From the NCBI GenBank assembly GCA_021796225.1, contig JAJYOL010000005.1, positions 1 to 64,000 of the forward strand: a stretch of 64,000 bases of DNA, read 5' to 3'. Positions 1 to 10,048 of the stretch are shown here, in pieces. The stretch is from Microcaldota archaeon. Lineage in GTDB: Archaea; Micrarchaeota; Micrarchaeia; Micrarchaeales; CABMGC01. Under the pieces are notes generated by a model. The model was not told the origin of the DNA. It made no database searches and saw only the letters and a program-made list of their open reading frames with translations. How positions within the stretch are numbered: the first letter of the stretch is position 1; the number at the start of each line of letters is the position of its first letter. The position numbers and the translations under genes are program-made.

Positions 1-740
1 TGATAAATTATCTGGGAGAGGATTTCAGCGAAAAGAGCGACGTGGATCAGACAACAAAAAAATATGTAAAGCTCATATCCGAGATAAAGAGTCGGGAATT
101 GAATGCATCCGTATCGGTAAAACCGTCGCAGCTCGGCATGCACATCAGATACGAACTCGCACGCGGTAATTACGAAAAAATAGTCGATGCCGGAAGGAAA
201 AACAACGTTTTTGTATGGCTTGATATGGAAGAGTACGGTACGGTATCGCAGACCATAAGGCTGTACCTGTCACGGTCAAAGAACGGAGGCACCGGCATAT
301 GCATACAGTCATATCTCAAGCGCAGCATTGCCGACATTAAAAGGCTTGTGAAAAACAATGCCGTTATACGGCTTGTGAAAGGCGCTTACAGTGCTCCGGC
401 GAAATATGCATACACTTCAAGGGAAAGCACTACGAAAAATTATGAGAAGCTGATGAGATACCTGTTCGACAATGCTGAGACGTTTACCATAGCAACGCAC
501 GACAATGACATGATAAAGGAGGCAATGACACTCAACAGGGCGCGGCGAAGAATGGTCACGTACGCATTCCTTAACGGCATAATGAACAACCATGTGGTGC
601 AATTAGCTCTTTCCGGAAATAGAATATCAGTATATATCCCATTCGGAGAGAGATGGATATCGTATACGTATAGGAGATTGAAGGAGGCGGGGCATGTGGG
701 ACTCGTAGTGAAATCCCTGTTCAGAAACCAGCACATCTGA
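1..740 (+). CDS. Proline dehydrogenase, 5'-truncated by the window edge
   Basis: The frame is open from the first bases of the window, so the gene begins upstream; about 246 residues are visible, against roughly 300 for the monofunctional family. The enzyme oxidises proline to pyrroline-5-carboxylate with FAD. Family motifs are in order: SVKPSQLG, DMEEY, RLVKGAY, ATHDND, and near the C-terminus YIPFGERW followed by RRLKE, which bind the flavin and substrate carboxylate. The GTG at 42 is only an internal codon; residues before it (YLGEDFSEKS) already fit the family. A hairpin-like inverted repeat (TTCGTGTA/TACACGAA) lies just after the stop, at about 748-773. Its physiological partner, P5C dehydrogenase, is not in the window. 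Confidence 0.88.
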   Translation, partial: INYLGEDFSEKSDVDQTTKKYVKLISEIKSRELNASVSVKPSQLGMHIRYELARGNYEKIVDAGRKNNVFVWLDMEEYGTVSQTIRLYLSRSKNGGTGICIQSYLKRSIADIKRLVKNNAVIRLVKGAYSAPAKYAYTSRESTTKNYEKLMRYLFDNAETFTIATHDNDMIKEAMTLNRARRRMVTYAFLNGIMNNHVVQLALSGNRISVYIPFGERWISYTYRRLKEAGHVGLVVKSLFRNQHI

Positions 741-838
741 TTTTAATTTCGTGTAGCGATTTGCCGTGTACACGAATCCTGACAAGGTTTATTAAAAAGG
801 TCGGGATTAAACGACAGTCGCCTAATGCCATTAGTAAT

Positions 839-848
839 CTTTATAAAG
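839..848 (+). promoter_or_regulatory. TATA box for the oxidoreductase-mevalonate operon
   Basis: TTTATAAAG-type box about 70 nt before the ATG at 917, placing transcription start near 870 and leaving a short leader. The only other element seen between 741 and 916 is the inverted repeat after the proline dehydrogenase gene. Confidence 0.45.
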
Positions 849-916
849 ATTCTATACACCAAGAGCATTAGACCAGAGCAGATTACGGACATGTAAAGAC
901 AAAAACAAGTGCTTAG

Positions 917-2659
917 ATGAAGAATGTTTCGATAAGAATTGCGGGAGCAAACGGGGACGGTGTAGAATCCAGCGGCGCGCTGATAATGAAGGTGGCGTCA
1001 AAGAGCGGACTTCATGTGTTCGGATACAGAGGATACCAATCCATAATAAGAGGAGGACATGTGTGGTACCAGGTAAGACTTGGTGACGAAAAACTTTACA
1101 GCCACGGAAAAGACATAGACATACTTATAGCATTGAATCAGGAATCCATAAAGTACCAGAAAAGCCATCTTGGAAAAAACGCGATAGTGATATATGATCC
1201 TTCAAAAGTCAATACCGATGAGATAGAAGGAAAAGGATTCCGACTCGTGAAGATACCGCTGCTTGACATAGCGATAAAAGTGAGCGGAGACCCTATAATG
1301 AGAAACGTGGCCGCAATAGGCGCTACACTCAAATTCGTAGGCATAGATCTTGAAGTATTCAAGGGTGTCGTAAAGGATATGTGGCTGCGAAAGGGAGAGA
1401 AGGTAGTAAAAGATAATATAGACATAGCGACAACCGCTTACAATTACGAAGGAGTAAGCACAGTATTCGGAATAAACGGCGACGGAAAGCAGCGATATAC
1501 GATGGACGGCAATACGGCATTTTCCATAGGCACTTTTGCCGGAGGATGCAAATTCTATTCGGCTTATCCCATGACGCCTGCAAGCGGAATATTGCATTGG
1601 TATGCCGCACACCAGAATAAGGGAGTGCTGTTCAAACAGACGGAAGATGAGTTAGCCGCGATGAATATGGCAGTTGGAGCATCTGTAGGAGGAGTAAGGG
1701 CAATGTGCGGCACTAGCGGCGGTGGATTTTCATTAATGGTAGAGGGTTTGGGGTTTGCAGGAATGGTAGAAGCGCCCGTAGTTGTAGTCGATTCGCAGAG
1801 AACCGGACCGAGCACGGGTCTTCCCACAAAAACGGAACAGGCGGATTTGCTTTTTGTGATGCACGCATCGCAGGGAGAATTTCCAAGAATAGTCGTTGCT
1901 CCGCGCAGCGTAGAGGAATGTCTGGCTATCGGAGCGGAGGTTTTCAACCTTGCCGAACGGTATCAGTGCCCTGTTTTGGTGCTTCTTGACCTTTATCTCT
2001 CGGAAAGGATCGAGAGCATCGACGGATTCAATGTCGATCCCGTGACAATAGACAGAGGAAAACTCGTTACGTCAAATACGACAGGTGAGCGATTCAAGAG
2101 ATACGAAATAACGGAGGACGGCATATCTCCACGCGGAATACCGGGCAATCCTGGCACCGAATTCATAGCCCCAAGCGATGAACATAATGAATACGGAGAT
2201 TTGATAAGTGACAGTCTTTCGGGAATCGACGAGTATGTCGAATTGAGAAGGCAGATGCACGCAAAAAGAATGCGCAAAATCGAAACGATGCTTAAGAATG
2301 AAAAAATATTCGTGCCTGAGATAAGCGATCCTTCTGCGGAATATTTCCTTGTGACGTTCGGTTCGACAACCGAGCCGGTAGAGGAAGCTGCAAAGATACT
2401 TTCGGAAAGGGGTATGAAGGTAGGCGTGATATCCTTCAATTACATAATGCCGATGGACAGCGATAAGACGAGAAGCATGCTGCAGGGTAAAAAGCTTATC
2501 GACGTCGAATGCAATTACACCGCGCAGCTGGCACAGGTAATAAAGACCAACACAGGGATAGAAATAAAGAATAGGATACTCAGATATGACGGCGAAGCCG
2601 TAACCGGAGATGACCTGGCGGAAAGTGCCGAAGAGGTCATAAAAAACTTTAAGGGATGA
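917..2659 (+). CDS. 2-oxoacid:ferredoxin oxidoreductase, fused gamma-alpha subunit
   Basis: Subunit of the CoA-dependent oxidative decarboxylation of a 2-oxoacid, giving acyl-CoA, CO2 and reduced ferredoxin. The 580 residues contain an N-terminal gamma domain (about 1-190; ANGDGVESSG, YRGYQSIIRGG) fused to the alpha pyrimidine-binding domain (about 195-580). The usual YPITP motif is YPMTPAS here, and the substrate-loop segment TGPSTGLPTKTEQADL is intact. The fused arrangement is the one found in archaeal two-subunit enzymes. The beta subunit follows after 4 nt. Substrate choice (pyruvate or 2-oxoglutarate) cannot be read from sequence alone; the downstream acetyl-CoA-consuming genes make pyruvate plausible. 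The start ATG has a weak GTGC ribosome site. Confidence 0.93.
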   Translation: MKNVSIRIAGANGDGVESSGALIMKVASKSGLHVFGYRGYQSIIRGGHVWYQVRLGDEKLYSHGKDIDILIALNQESIKYQKSHLGKNAIVIYDPSKVNTDEIEGKGFRLVKIPLLDIAIKVSGDPIMRNVAAIGATLKFVGIDLEVFKGVVKDMWLRKGEKVVKDNIDIATTAYNYEGVSTVFGINGDGKQRYTMDGNTAFSIGTFAGGCKFYSAYPMTPASGILHWYAAHQNKGVLFKQTEDELAAMNMAVGASVGGVRAMCGTSGGGFSLMVEGLGFAGMVEAPVVVVDSQRTGPSTGLPTKTEQADLLFVMHASQGEFPRIVVAPRSVEECLAIGAEVFNLAERYQCPVLVLLDLYLSERIESIDGFNVDPVTIDRGKLVTSNTTGERFKRYEITEDGISPRGIPGNPGTEFIAPSDEHNEYGDLISDSLSGIDEYVELRRQMHAKRMRKIETMLKNEKIFVPEISDPSAEYFLVTFGSTTEPVEEAAKILSERGMKVGVISFNYIMPMDSDKTRSMLQGKKLIDVECNYTAQLAQVIKTNTGIEIKNRILRYDGEAVTGDDLAESAEEVIKNFKG

Positions 2660-2663
2660 TATT

Positions 2664-3551
2664 ATGGCAACGATAAATGTTAATCCGAAACCGACATACG
2701 CATCGACAAACAAGCACGTTTGGTGTCCGGGATGTGGAGATTATGGAGTATTTGCAGGAATAACCAAGGCGATAACGGATCTCGGCTTGGATAGAAGCAA
2801 AGTGGCAATAGTTTCAGGAATCGGATGCAGTTCGGCTATGCCTCATGCGTTTTCCACTTATGGAATACACAGCCTCCACGGCAGACTGGTTCCTGTTGCA
2901 ACGGGACTCAAGCTTGCAAACGACGAGCTTACCGTGATAGGAACAGGAGGGGATGGAGACGGCTATGGAATAGGAGTGGGACACCTTGTTCACGCGGCGA
3001 GGAGAAACATAGACATGACGTACGTAGTGATGAATAATGAGATATACGGATTAACCACAGGACAGGCATCACCTACAAGCTTCATAGGCGCAAAGACAAA
3101 ATCGACTCCTTTCGGAAGCATAGAGACCCCGGAAAACCCTCTCGCGGTTGCGATAAGCTCCGGAGCTACGTATGTCGCAAGGGCATTTTCAGGAGAGCCT
3201 GCGCACATGGCAGATATGATAAAGAACGGAATACAGCATAAGGGCTTTTCAATAATAGACGTGTTCAGTCCGTGCGTAACCTTCAATAATTTCAATACAT
3301 ACGATTGGTACAGATCAAGAGTATACAAGCTCGAAGGCACAGGACATGATGCTTCAAACAAGATAAAAGCCTTGGAAAAGGCAATAGAAACGGATACGAA
3401 CGCGTGGGAGAAGGTCCCTATCGGACTGTTTTACAAGGAAGATAGACCTACATACAGCAGTCTTGACATGACTGAGAAAAACGGTCCGCTCGTGAAACAG
3501 CCTATGCCGACCAAGGACGTTGTAAAAGAGATAATGGAAGAATACAGATAG
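2664..3551 (+). CDS. 2-oxoacid:ferredoxin oxidoreductase, beta subunit
   Basis: Thiamine-diphosphate-binding catalytic subunit, 295 residues, the normal length for the archaeal two-subunit enzyme. WCPGCGDYG gives Cys21 and Cys24, GIGCSS gives Cys55, and FSPCVTF supplies a fourth cysteine, so the single 4Fe-4S site of this class is complete. The ThDP/Mg motif GDGDGYGIG is followed by [16 protein letters not shown], typical of the family. It pairs with the preceding gamma-alpha gene and is followed 17 nt later by HMG-CoA synthase, in what looks like one transcript. Confidence 0.94.
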   Translation: MATINVNPKPTYASTNKHVWCPGCGDYGVFAGITKAITDLGLDRSKVAIVSGIGCSSAMPHAFSTYGIHSLHGRLVPVATGLKLANDELTVIGTGGDGDGYGIGVGHLVHAARRNIDMTYVVMNNEIYGLTTGQASPTSFIGAKTKSTPFGSIETPENPLAVAISSGATYVARAFSGEPAHMADMIKNGIQHKGFSIIDVFSPCVTFNNFNTYDWYRSRVYKLEGTGHDASNKIKALEKAIETDTNAWEKVPIGLFYKEDRPTYSSLDMTEKNGPLVKQPMPTKDVVKEIMEEYR

Positions 3552-3568
3552 AATTTGCAGTGATGCTT

Positions 3569-4618
3569 ATGGCAGGAATAGTAGGATACGGCGCTTACAT
3601 ACCGATATACAGGATAAAGGTAGAGGAAATAGCGAAAATATGGAGCGAGGACGCGGAAGCCATAAAGCACGGACTCGGAATAATTGAAAAGAGCGTTCCG
3701 GGAAGAGACGAAGACGCTGCAACGATAGCGGTGGAAGCGGCAAGGCGCGCGATAAAGCATTCGGGGATAAACTCCGGTGCCATAGGCGCGATTTATGTCG
3801 GTTCGGAATCTCACCCTTATGCAGTCAAACCCACTGCAACTGTGGTAAAAGAAGCAATACAGGCAAATGACAGGATGATGGCTGCGGACCTCGAATTTGC
3901 ATGCAAGGCCGGAACAGCAGGAATACAGATGGCAATGGGACTTGTCGACAGCGGAATTATAAAATACGGCATGGCGGCAGGAAGCGATACTTCACAGGGA
4001 AGACCGGGAGATGCGCTGGAATATACAGCAAGCGCAGGCGGAGCTGCATTCATAATTGGAAAGGAAAAGGCGGAAACGATAGCGGACATAATCAAAACGG
4101 TAAGCTTTACTACGGATACTCCTGATTTCTGGAGGCGCGAAGGAGCGAGCTTCCCGACACACAGCGGCAGATTCACCGGAGAACCAGGATACTTCAGGCA
4201 CGTTACAAGCGCAACGAAAATGCTTTTAGAAGATACCGGATTCAAGCCTTCGGATTTTTCTTATGCGGTATTTCACCAGCCGAACGGCAAATTCCCGAGA
4301 AACGTTGCCAAGATGCTAGGATTTACGGAAGAGCAGATAGCGCCGGGACTCATGACTCCGATAATAGGCAATACCTATTCGGGTTCGTCGATTATAGGGC
4401 TCGCCGCCACGCTCGACGTCGCAAAGCCCGGCGACAGGATACTTCTTACAAGCTTCGGCTCGGGAGCCGGAAGCGATTCTTTCGCGATAGAGGTTACGGA
4501 GAATATAGACGCAAAGAGAGCGAAACTTGTCAAGGTAAGGGACATAGCAGATGCACACAAAAAGTACATCGACTATTCGACTTATTTGAAGAACAGGAAT
4601 ACCATAAAGAAGAGGTAA
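3569..4618 (+). CDS. Hydroxymethylglutaryl-CoA synthase
   Basis: Condenses acetyl-CoA with acetoacetyl-CoA to HMG-CoA, the committed precursor of archaeal isoprenoid lipids. The catalytic cysteine lies in [10 protein letters not shown] (about residue 112), the general base Glu in [13 protein letters not shown] (about 80) and the His in [10 protein letters not shown] place the start at ATG 3569 ([12 protein letters not shown]) because GTGAT at 3560-3564 is a good ribosome site 4 nt upstream; GTG 3560 and ATG 3563 are in-frame alternatives. The order synthase, thiolase, DUF35 is the conserved archaeal cluster whose products form a channelling complex. Confidence 0.95.
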   Translation: MAGIVGYGAYIPIYRIKVEEIAKIWSEDAEAIKHGLGIIEKSVPGRDEDAATIAVEAARRAIKHSGINSGAIGAIYVGSESHPYAVKPTATVVKEAIQANDRMMAADLEFACKAGTAGIQMAMGLVDSGIIKYGMAAGSDTSQGRPGDALEYTASAGGAAFIIGKEKAETIADIIKTVSFTTDTPDFWRREGASFPTHSGRFTGEPGYFRHVTSATKMLLEDTGFKPSDFSYAVFHQPNGKFPRNVAKMLGFTEEQIAPGLMTPIIGNTYSGSSIIGLAATLDVAKPGDRILLTSFGSGAGSDSFAIEVTENIDAKRAKLVKVRDIADAHKKYIDYSTYLKNRNTIKKR

Positions 4619-4622
4619 AACG

Positions 4623-5789
4623 ATGAGCAGAGATGTTGCTATAATAGGAGTCGGTCTTGCAAAGTTCGGGGAGAGATGGAACGCCGGACTGAAGGAACTC
4701 ATGGCAGAAGCTGGGCTTCAGGCTTTGGAAGATGCAAATCTGAAAAGTGACGATGTTGAAATGCTTTACGGAGGCACGATGGCTTCCGGAAGGTTCATGG
4801 GACAAGAGCACGTTGCAGCCCTTATGTCGGACCAGCTGGGATTCAAAAATATACCGGCCGTAAGGATAGAAAATGCATGCGCAAGCGGAGGAAGCGCACT
4901 CAGACAGGGATACATATCAGTTGCAAGCGACATACATGACATAGTTGTCGTAGGAGGAGTGGAAAAGATGACGGATGTCACATCATCCGAAGCCACAACC
5001 GCACTCGGCGGGGCTGGAGACCAGGAATGGGAACTGTTCCAGGGGATAACATTCCCCGCGCTTTACGCCATGATGGCGAAACGGCACATGTACGAATACG
5101 GAACGACAGAAGAGCAGCTTGCAGCAGTTTCCGTCAAGAATCATGAAAACGCAATGAAAAACAAATATGCGCAGTTTCATAAAAGGCTTACGATAGACGA
5201 AGTGATGAAATCCAAAATGGTATCGGATCCACTCAAGCTTCTTGACTGCTCACCGATATCGGACGGCGCGGCAGCTGTGGTTCTTGCACCTTTGGAGATA
5301 GCACGCAAGTACAACGATACTCCGATAAAGATAGTTGCAAGCGCCCAGGCTAGCGATACGCTACGCCTTGCGGAAAGGGACAACCTGACAAGCATAAAAG
5401 CCACATCCATTGCTGCTGAAAAAGCGTACAAGCAGGCTGGAGTAACACCGAAAGACATAAACGTTGCGGAAGTCCACGACTGCTTCACCATAGCCGAGAT
5501 AATGGCGATGGAAGATTTGGGATTCTACAAGAAAGGAGAAGCGGGAAAAGCCGTCATGAACGGGGAAACGGCGATAAATTCCAAAATTTCAATCAACACG
5601 AGCGGCGGGTTGAAAGGATGCGGACACCCAGTAGGTGCAACGGGAGTAAAGCAAGCAGTTGAAGCCGTATGGCAGCTCAGGGGAGATGCAGGCGAAAGGC
5701 AGGTTAACGGAGCGGAAGTCGCACTCACGCACAATGTCGGAGGAAGCGGCGCAACCGCAGTCGTACATATATACAAGAGAGCAAATTGA
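4623..5789 (+). CDS. Acetyl-CoA C-acetyltransferase (thiolase)
   Basis: Makes acetoacetyl-CoA from two acetyl-CoA for the neighbouring HMG-CoA synthase. It is 388 residues, with nucleophile Cys86 in ENACASGGSA, EVHDCFTIAE, and the C-terminal GGLKGCGHPVGATG loop with the second catalytic cysteine and histidine. It belongs to the archaeal SCP-x-like thiolase group, which depends on a DUF35 partner; that partner begins at the stop codon of this gene. It starts 4 nt after HMG-CoA synthase. Confidence 0.94.
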   Translation: MSRDVAIIGVGLAKFGERWNAGLKELMAEAGLQALEDANLKSDDVEMLYGGTMASGRFMGQEHVAALMSDQLGFKNIPAVRIENACASGGSALRQGYISVASDIHDIVVVGGVEKMTDVTSSEATTALGGAGDQEWELFQGITFPALYAMMAKRHMYEYGTTEEQLAAVSVKNHENAMKNKYAQFHKRLTIDEVMKSKMVSDPLKLLDCSPISDGAAAVVLAPLEIARKYNDTPIKIVASAQASDTLRLAERDNLTSIKATSIAAEKAYKQAGVTPKDINVAEVHDCFTIAEIMAMEDLGFYKKGEAGKAVMNGETAINSKISINTSGGLKGCGHPVGATGVKQAVEAVWQLRGDAGERQVNGAEVALTHNVGGSGATAVVHIYKRAN

Positions 5790-6193
5790 TGATTACCATG
5801 GAAAAACCTTCAGCATCATTATGGAGAAAAATAAAGCCCAGATACAATCTGTCGGGCAACATATGCAAAAATTGCAGCACGGCGTATTTCCCGCCGAGAA
5901 TCGTTTGCAGGAAGTGCGGCAGAAACTCCAAGATGGAGAGCATGACGTTCAGCGGCAACGGCGAGATAATATCGTTTACCGAAATACGCGTGCCTCCGGA
6001 CACGTTCAGAGACGAAGCGCCTTACACGGTGGGAGTGGTAAAGCTTGATGAAGGACCTCTTGTAGAAGGGCACATACTTGAAAACGGAATAAAGATAGAC
6101 ATAGGGACAAAAGTAAAGGCCGCTTTCAGAAAAATGTACGTCGATGGAGAAGAAGGGCCCATATACTATCATTACAAGTTCGAACCAGTGTGA
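5789..6193 (+). CDS. DUF35 OB-fold zinc-ribbon protein, thiolase/HMGCS partner
   Basis: About 135 residues. An N-terminal rubredoxin-like zinc ribbon (CKNC...CRKC, residues about 23-40) is followed by an OB fold (about 50-130). In archaea with a known structure this protein bridges thiolase and HMG-CoA synthase and helps pass acetoacetyl-CoA between them; that role is inferred here from family and position. The start is ATG 5789, which overlaps the thiolase stop (TGATG), suggesting translational coupling; ATG 5798 is possible. Confidence 0.88.
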   Translation: MITMEKPSASLWRKIKPRYNLSGNICKNCSTAYFPPRIVCRKCGRNSKMESMTFSGNGEIISFTEIRVPPDTFRDEAPYTVGVVKLDEGPLVEGHILENGIKIDIGTKVKAAFRKMYVDGEEGPIYYHYKFEPV

Positions 6194-6276
6194 GAAAGAT
6201 GTTGTACTCGAATGCGTTTTCTCTCACAAAGGTATATAAATTAATTTTCAGCTTATTATTGAACGGTGCGAGTTAA

Positions 6277-7056
6277 ATGCAACTTTTGTCAATAAAGACG
6301 ATTGCATACATAATAGCAATGATGCTCGTGCTCGGTTATGGAATAACGGGAACATACCTACTCGGAGAACGCGGTGCCTTCAATGGCTTCAATGCGCATA
6401 AGGACTCGCTTATCAACGCAACATATTATACAGTAGTTACGCTTGCCACCGTCGGATACGGGGACATTACGCCTGCAACAGGATTGGCAAAAATTTTCGT
6501 TATGACGCTTATACTTGCAGGACTGGGGGTATTTCTCAGCGCGGTTGCGGTTATAGGAGGGGAATTTATGAATAGCAGAATAGAAACACTCACCGGAAGA
6601 GTCTCGGCATTCGAGAAACGCATGTTCAACAGGCACATTGTACTGATAGGAACAAACAGCACGAATCTTTACCTTGCTGAAAAACTTAAGGAAAGGGGAG
6701 AACGCTTCATAATGATCACTTCGGACAGGGAGAAAGCAGACCAATTGAAGGAACTTGGGTTTTCAACATTCGTGGCTGATGCGACTTCCGACATGGACAT
6801 GTCAAAATTCAATCTTGACAAGGCACGCATGATAGTAATAGACGTAAAAGACAGTTCCCGCACCATATACGTCCTTCTTGTTGCAAAAAGCCTTGCGAAG
6901 GAAAGACGCATCGTTGCTCTCGTACCAACGGAAGAGGCGGCAAGGCACATAAGGAGCCTGCACGTCGCAACGATGATAATAAATCCTTCAGACATAGCTG
7001 CAAGGGAAATAAGCAACGTGGCATTTACCGACGAAGACAAGAAGCACAGGGTATGA
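6277..7056 (+). CDS. Two-TM potassium channel with cytosolic RCK (TrkA-N) domain
   Basis: 259 residues. TM1 is about 8-30, then comes a pore helix with the selectivity filter TVGYGD (58-63), and TM2 is about 72-95. A Rossmann RCK domain follows (IVLIGTNSTNLYLAEKL, about 116 onward). This is the MthK/Kch layout without the C-terminal TrkA-C lobe. It should assemble as a tetramer in the membrane. Single gene; GGTGCGA lies upstream of the ATG. Confidence 0.9.
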   Translation: MQLLSIKTIAYIIAMMLVLGYGITGTYLLGERGAFNGFNAHKDSLINATYYTVVTLATVGYGDITPATGLAKIFVMTLILAGLGVFLSAVAVIGGEFMNSRIETLTGRVSAFEKRMFNRHIVLIGTNSTNLYLAEKLKERGERFIMITSDREKADQLKELGFSTFVADATSDMDMSKFNLDKARMIVIDVKDSSRTIYVLLVAKSLAKERRIVALVPTEEAARHIRSLHVATMIINPSDIAAREISNVAFTDEDKKHRV

Positions 7057-7172
7057 TTTTCCGTGTGTGATGCAGGCATTAAAACATAGGCACGTTTGCC
7101 ATGAAAGCGGGCTACGAGAAGAGTTAATAAGGCAAACAGCGATAGTTAACGTAAACACTTATTGGTAATCTC

Positions 7173-9542
7173 ATGTACGACAGGAGCATAGAAGGGAAAT
7201 GGCAGGAAGAGTGGAAACGGTCCCATCTCTTCGATTTCGACCCTGAAAGCGACAAGCCTCTTTATGTCATCGATACGCCACCACCGTACACAAGCGGCGT
7301 TCTCCACATGGGACACGTGCTAAGTTATTCTTTCATCGATTTCATAGCCAGATACAAAAGAATGAAGGGTTTTAGCGTCTATTACCCGCAGGGATGGGAT
7401 ACGATGGGTTTCCCCACGGAACGCGCGGTTGAAAAAAAATTCGGCAAGGGACTCGAAACGCAGGAATTCCTGGAAAAGGCAAAAGAGCTTGCCACAAAGA
7501 ACATGCACATGATGTCGGAGCAGATGGACAGGATAGGAAGTTCCGTCGATTCGTCGCTCGGCTATGTCACCATGTCCGACAAATACCAGGCGGCAGTGCA
7601 GCTTTCGATACTTCAGATGTATGAAAAGGGATTCGTATACAAAGGCGAACATCCTGTTTACTGGTGCGTATACTGCAGAAGTGCAATAGCGAAGGAAGAA
7701 ACCGACGACATTGAAGAAAACACAAATTTGAATTATGTTAATTTCGATCTTGAAGACGGGAGCGGAAAACTGACGATAGCAACTACAAGACCCGAATTCA
7801 TACACGCATGCGTTGCAATAGCAGTCAACCCCACGGACAAGAAAAATCAGCGGTTGCTCGGCAAGAAGGTAAAGGTACCGCTGTATGGAACCGTCGTTCC
7901 CGTAGTATCGGATACCGAAGTTGATGCTGAATACGGAACGGGTGCGGAAATGATAAGCACATTCGGTGACAAACAGGATCTTGTCATGTATCACAGGCAC
8001 AAGCTTAACAAGATAAACGCAGTTGATGAAACGGGCAAGCTACTTAATGCTGGAAAGAATACGGGCCTTAAGATTGCCGACGCCAGAAGCACGGTACTCG
8101 AACAGTTGAAGGAGGAAGGCAGATTGGAAAAACAGGTAGACATGAAGCACAGCGTAAAGGTGCACGATAGGTGCAACAACAAGATAGAGCTTTTGGAAAG
8201 CAGGCAATGGTTCATGCGAACCGTGGAGTTCGCGGAGAAGATAAAGGAGCTTGCGCATTCGATAGAATGGCAGCCAGAGTTTACGAAACGCTACCTGCTT
8301 GACTGGGCGGAATACATAGACTGGGACTGGGTCATATCGAGGAACAGGAGATTTGATACGCCGCTGCCGTTCTGGTACTGCAAAAATTGCGATTACATAA
8401 TACCTGCAGTGAAAGACAGCCTTCCTGTCGATCCTAAACTCGATAAACCGGAAGAAAGCATATGCCCGAAGTGCAACGGCGAAATCGTCGGGGAGGACCT
8501 CACGTGCGACGTGTGGATAGATTCATCGATAACCCCCATGGTAATAGCAGGCTGGCCTGAAGATAGCGACGGATTCAGCAAACGTTTCCCCGCAGATCTC
8601 AGAGTGCAGGGAACGGAAATTATTCGCTCGTGGGCGTTTTACACCATATACAGAGTATGGGCGCTTACAGGACAGATACCTTTCAAAAAGATACTGATAC
8701 ACGGAATGGTGCTTGGACCGGATAACAAAAAAATGAGCAAGAGTCTTGGCAATGTCGTTTCTCCCGAGGAGCAGATAGAGAAATTCTCTGTTGACTCGGT
8801 AAGGATGTGGGCTGCGCTGAGCGGTGCGATAGGCAGGGATAGAGCGTTCGTTTTCAACGACGTAAAATACGCACATGATTTCATAAACAAGCTGTTCAAT
8901 TCTTTCGCGTTTGTAGAAAAAGTAATCGGAGGCACGCCGCATGAAACGGCAAACGTGCAGAATCTCGGCGTTTTCGACAGATGGATGTTGAGCAGGCTTA
9001 ATTCGATAATAGAAAAAGTCGACGAGAGCTTCAACGGGTTTAACTTCTTCACGGCATCGAGCATGCTTATAGAATTTTTCTGGCATGAATTCTGCGATTT
9101 TTACATAGAAAACGTAAAGCACGTGATGTACGGAAATGACGAAGTCAGAAAAAGCGCGGTAGCATATGTGCTTAACGAAGTGATAACCAAAACGCTGAAG
9201 ATGCTTGCGCCGATAACGCCGTTTGCTGCCGAAGAACTTTACTCGAAACTCGGCGGAGGAAGCATACATAAGGAGACATTCCCGGTTGCAGATGCATCAT
9301 GGAAGGATGAAAAATCCGAATCTGACGCCACGGTCCTCAATGAAGTAATAACCGGGGTCAGAAAAGCAAAGGCTTCCGCAAGACTTGCCCTAAACTACCA
9401 GATAACAACAATACTTATAAACATTCCTGACAAATATAATACGCTAGTGGAAACGAACAGAGAAGAACTTCTGGCAATATGCAAGGCTAACGGCATTGAA
9501 ATACGAAACGCAGATGCGCTTTCCGTTGAAATCAAAGCCTGA
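7173..9542 (+). CDS. valS: Valyl-tRNA synthetase (archaeal type)
   Basis: Class Ia synthetase of 789 residues, at the short end for the family, with no intein. HIGH motif is HMGH at 45-48 after DTPPPYTSG; KMSKS is KKMSKSLGN at about 519-527. GWDTMGFPTERAVE is the archaeal ValRS form of the signature that separates it from IleRS. Two cysteine pairs (CVYC and CKNC...CPKC) probably bind zinc. The CP1 editing domain includes TTRPEF. A C-terminal anticodon-binding helical domain (about 600-700) ends in a short tail. S15 follows after 31 nt. Confidence 0.93.
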   Translation: MYDRSIEGKWQEEWKRSHLFDFDPESDKPLYVIDTPPPYTSGVLHMGHVLSYSFIDFIARYKRMKGFSVYYPQGWDTMGFPTERAVEKKFGKGLETQEFLEKAKELATKNMHMMSEQMDRIGSSVDSSLGYVTMSDKYQAAVQLSILQMYEKGFVYKGEHPVYWCVYCRSAIAKEETDDIEENTNLNYVNFDLEDGSGKLTIATTRPEFIHACVAIAVNPTDKKNQRLLGKKVKVPLYGTVVPVVSDTEVDAEYGTGAEMISTFGDKQDLVMYHRHKLNKINAVDETGKLLNAGKNTGLKIADARSTVLEQLKEEGRLEKQVDMKHSVKVHDRCNNKIELLESRQWFMRTVEFAEKIKELAHSIEWQPEFTKRYLLDWAEYIDWDWVISRNRRFDTPLPFWYCKNCDYIIPAVKDSLPVDPKLDKPEESICPKCNGEIVGEDLTCDVWIDSSITPMVIAGWPEDSDGFSKRFPADLRVQGTEIIRSWAFYTIYRVWALTGQIPFKKILIHGMVLGPDNKKMSKSLGNVVSPEEQIEKFSVDSVRMWAALSGAIGRDRAFVFNDVKYAHDFINKLFNSFAFVEKVIGGTPHETANVQNLGVFDRWMLSRLNSIIEKVDESFNGFNFFTASSMLIEFFWHEFCDFYIENVKHVMYGNDEVRKSAVAYVLNEVITKTLKMLAPITPFAAEELYSKLGGGSIHKETFPVADASWKDEKSESDATVLNEVITGVRKAKASARLALNYQITTILINIPDKYNTLVETNREELLAICKANGIEIRNADALSVEIKA

Positions 9543-9573
9543 CAGTATAAATTTGGTAATATTTAGTGATCGA

Positions 9574-10038
9574 ATGGCAAGGATGCACACAGGAAGACAT
9601 GGCAAGTCCAAGTCGAGAAAGCCGGCCGTGGAACTCAACACAGTACCTGAAGGATTTACGGGTACGAAGGAAGAGATAGACGAAGCGATAGTCGGCTATG
9701 CAAAGCAGGGCATCCCGCAGACGATGATAGGGCAATTGTTAAAGTCAAAGAACGGGCTTCCTTACATAAAGCAGTTTTATGGCAAGAGGCTTGGCACGAT
9801 ACTCAAAGAAAAGGGTTATTCTCCGGACATACCGCAGGATCTGATGGATTTGCTCAAACGGGCAATCCTTATGAGAAGGCATCTTGAGAAGAACCACAAT
9901 GACGTTCACAACAAGGTAAGACTTAACAGAATAGAATCCAAGATATGGCGCTTGGGCAAATACTACAAGAAGCAGGGTATCCTGGCAAAGGATTGGAAGT
10001 ACGATCCTGTAAAAGTTGCACTTATGATAAAGAGCTAA
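9574..10038 (+). CDS. 30S ribosomal protein S15 (archaeal/eukaryotic S13e type)
   Basis: 154 residues starting MARMHTGRHGKSKSRKP; the archaeal N-terminal extension precedes the S15 core helices (KRAILMRRHLEKNHNDVHNK, SKIWRLGKYYKKQG). I use ATG 9574 because GTGAT at 9566-9570 is an ideally spaced ribosome site; a longer in-frame ORF from 9496 would run into the ValRS gene and lacks homology. S3Ae follows after 10 nt. Confidence 0.95.
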   Translation: MARMHTGRHGKSKSRKPAVELNTVPEGFTGTKEEIDEAIVGYAKQGIPQTMIGQLLKSKNGLPYIKQFYGKRLGTILKEKGYSPDIPQDLMDLLKRAILMRRHLEKNHNDVHNKVRLNRIESKIWRLGKYYKKQGILAKDWKYDPVKVALMIKS

Positions 10039-10048
10039 GCTGGTTTGA

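Noticed and set aside
8523-9269. A 248-codon antisense frame within ValRS, and similar ones within LeuRS and the oxidoreductase.
   Set aside because: The sense proteins are clear synthetases or enzymes with all motifs in place; the antisense frames show no recognisable domain.
7173-9542. IleRS instead of ValRS.
   Set aside because: The GWDTMGFPTERAVE segment and overall length fit archaeal ValRS; IleRS would have a different signature there and a longer C-terminus.
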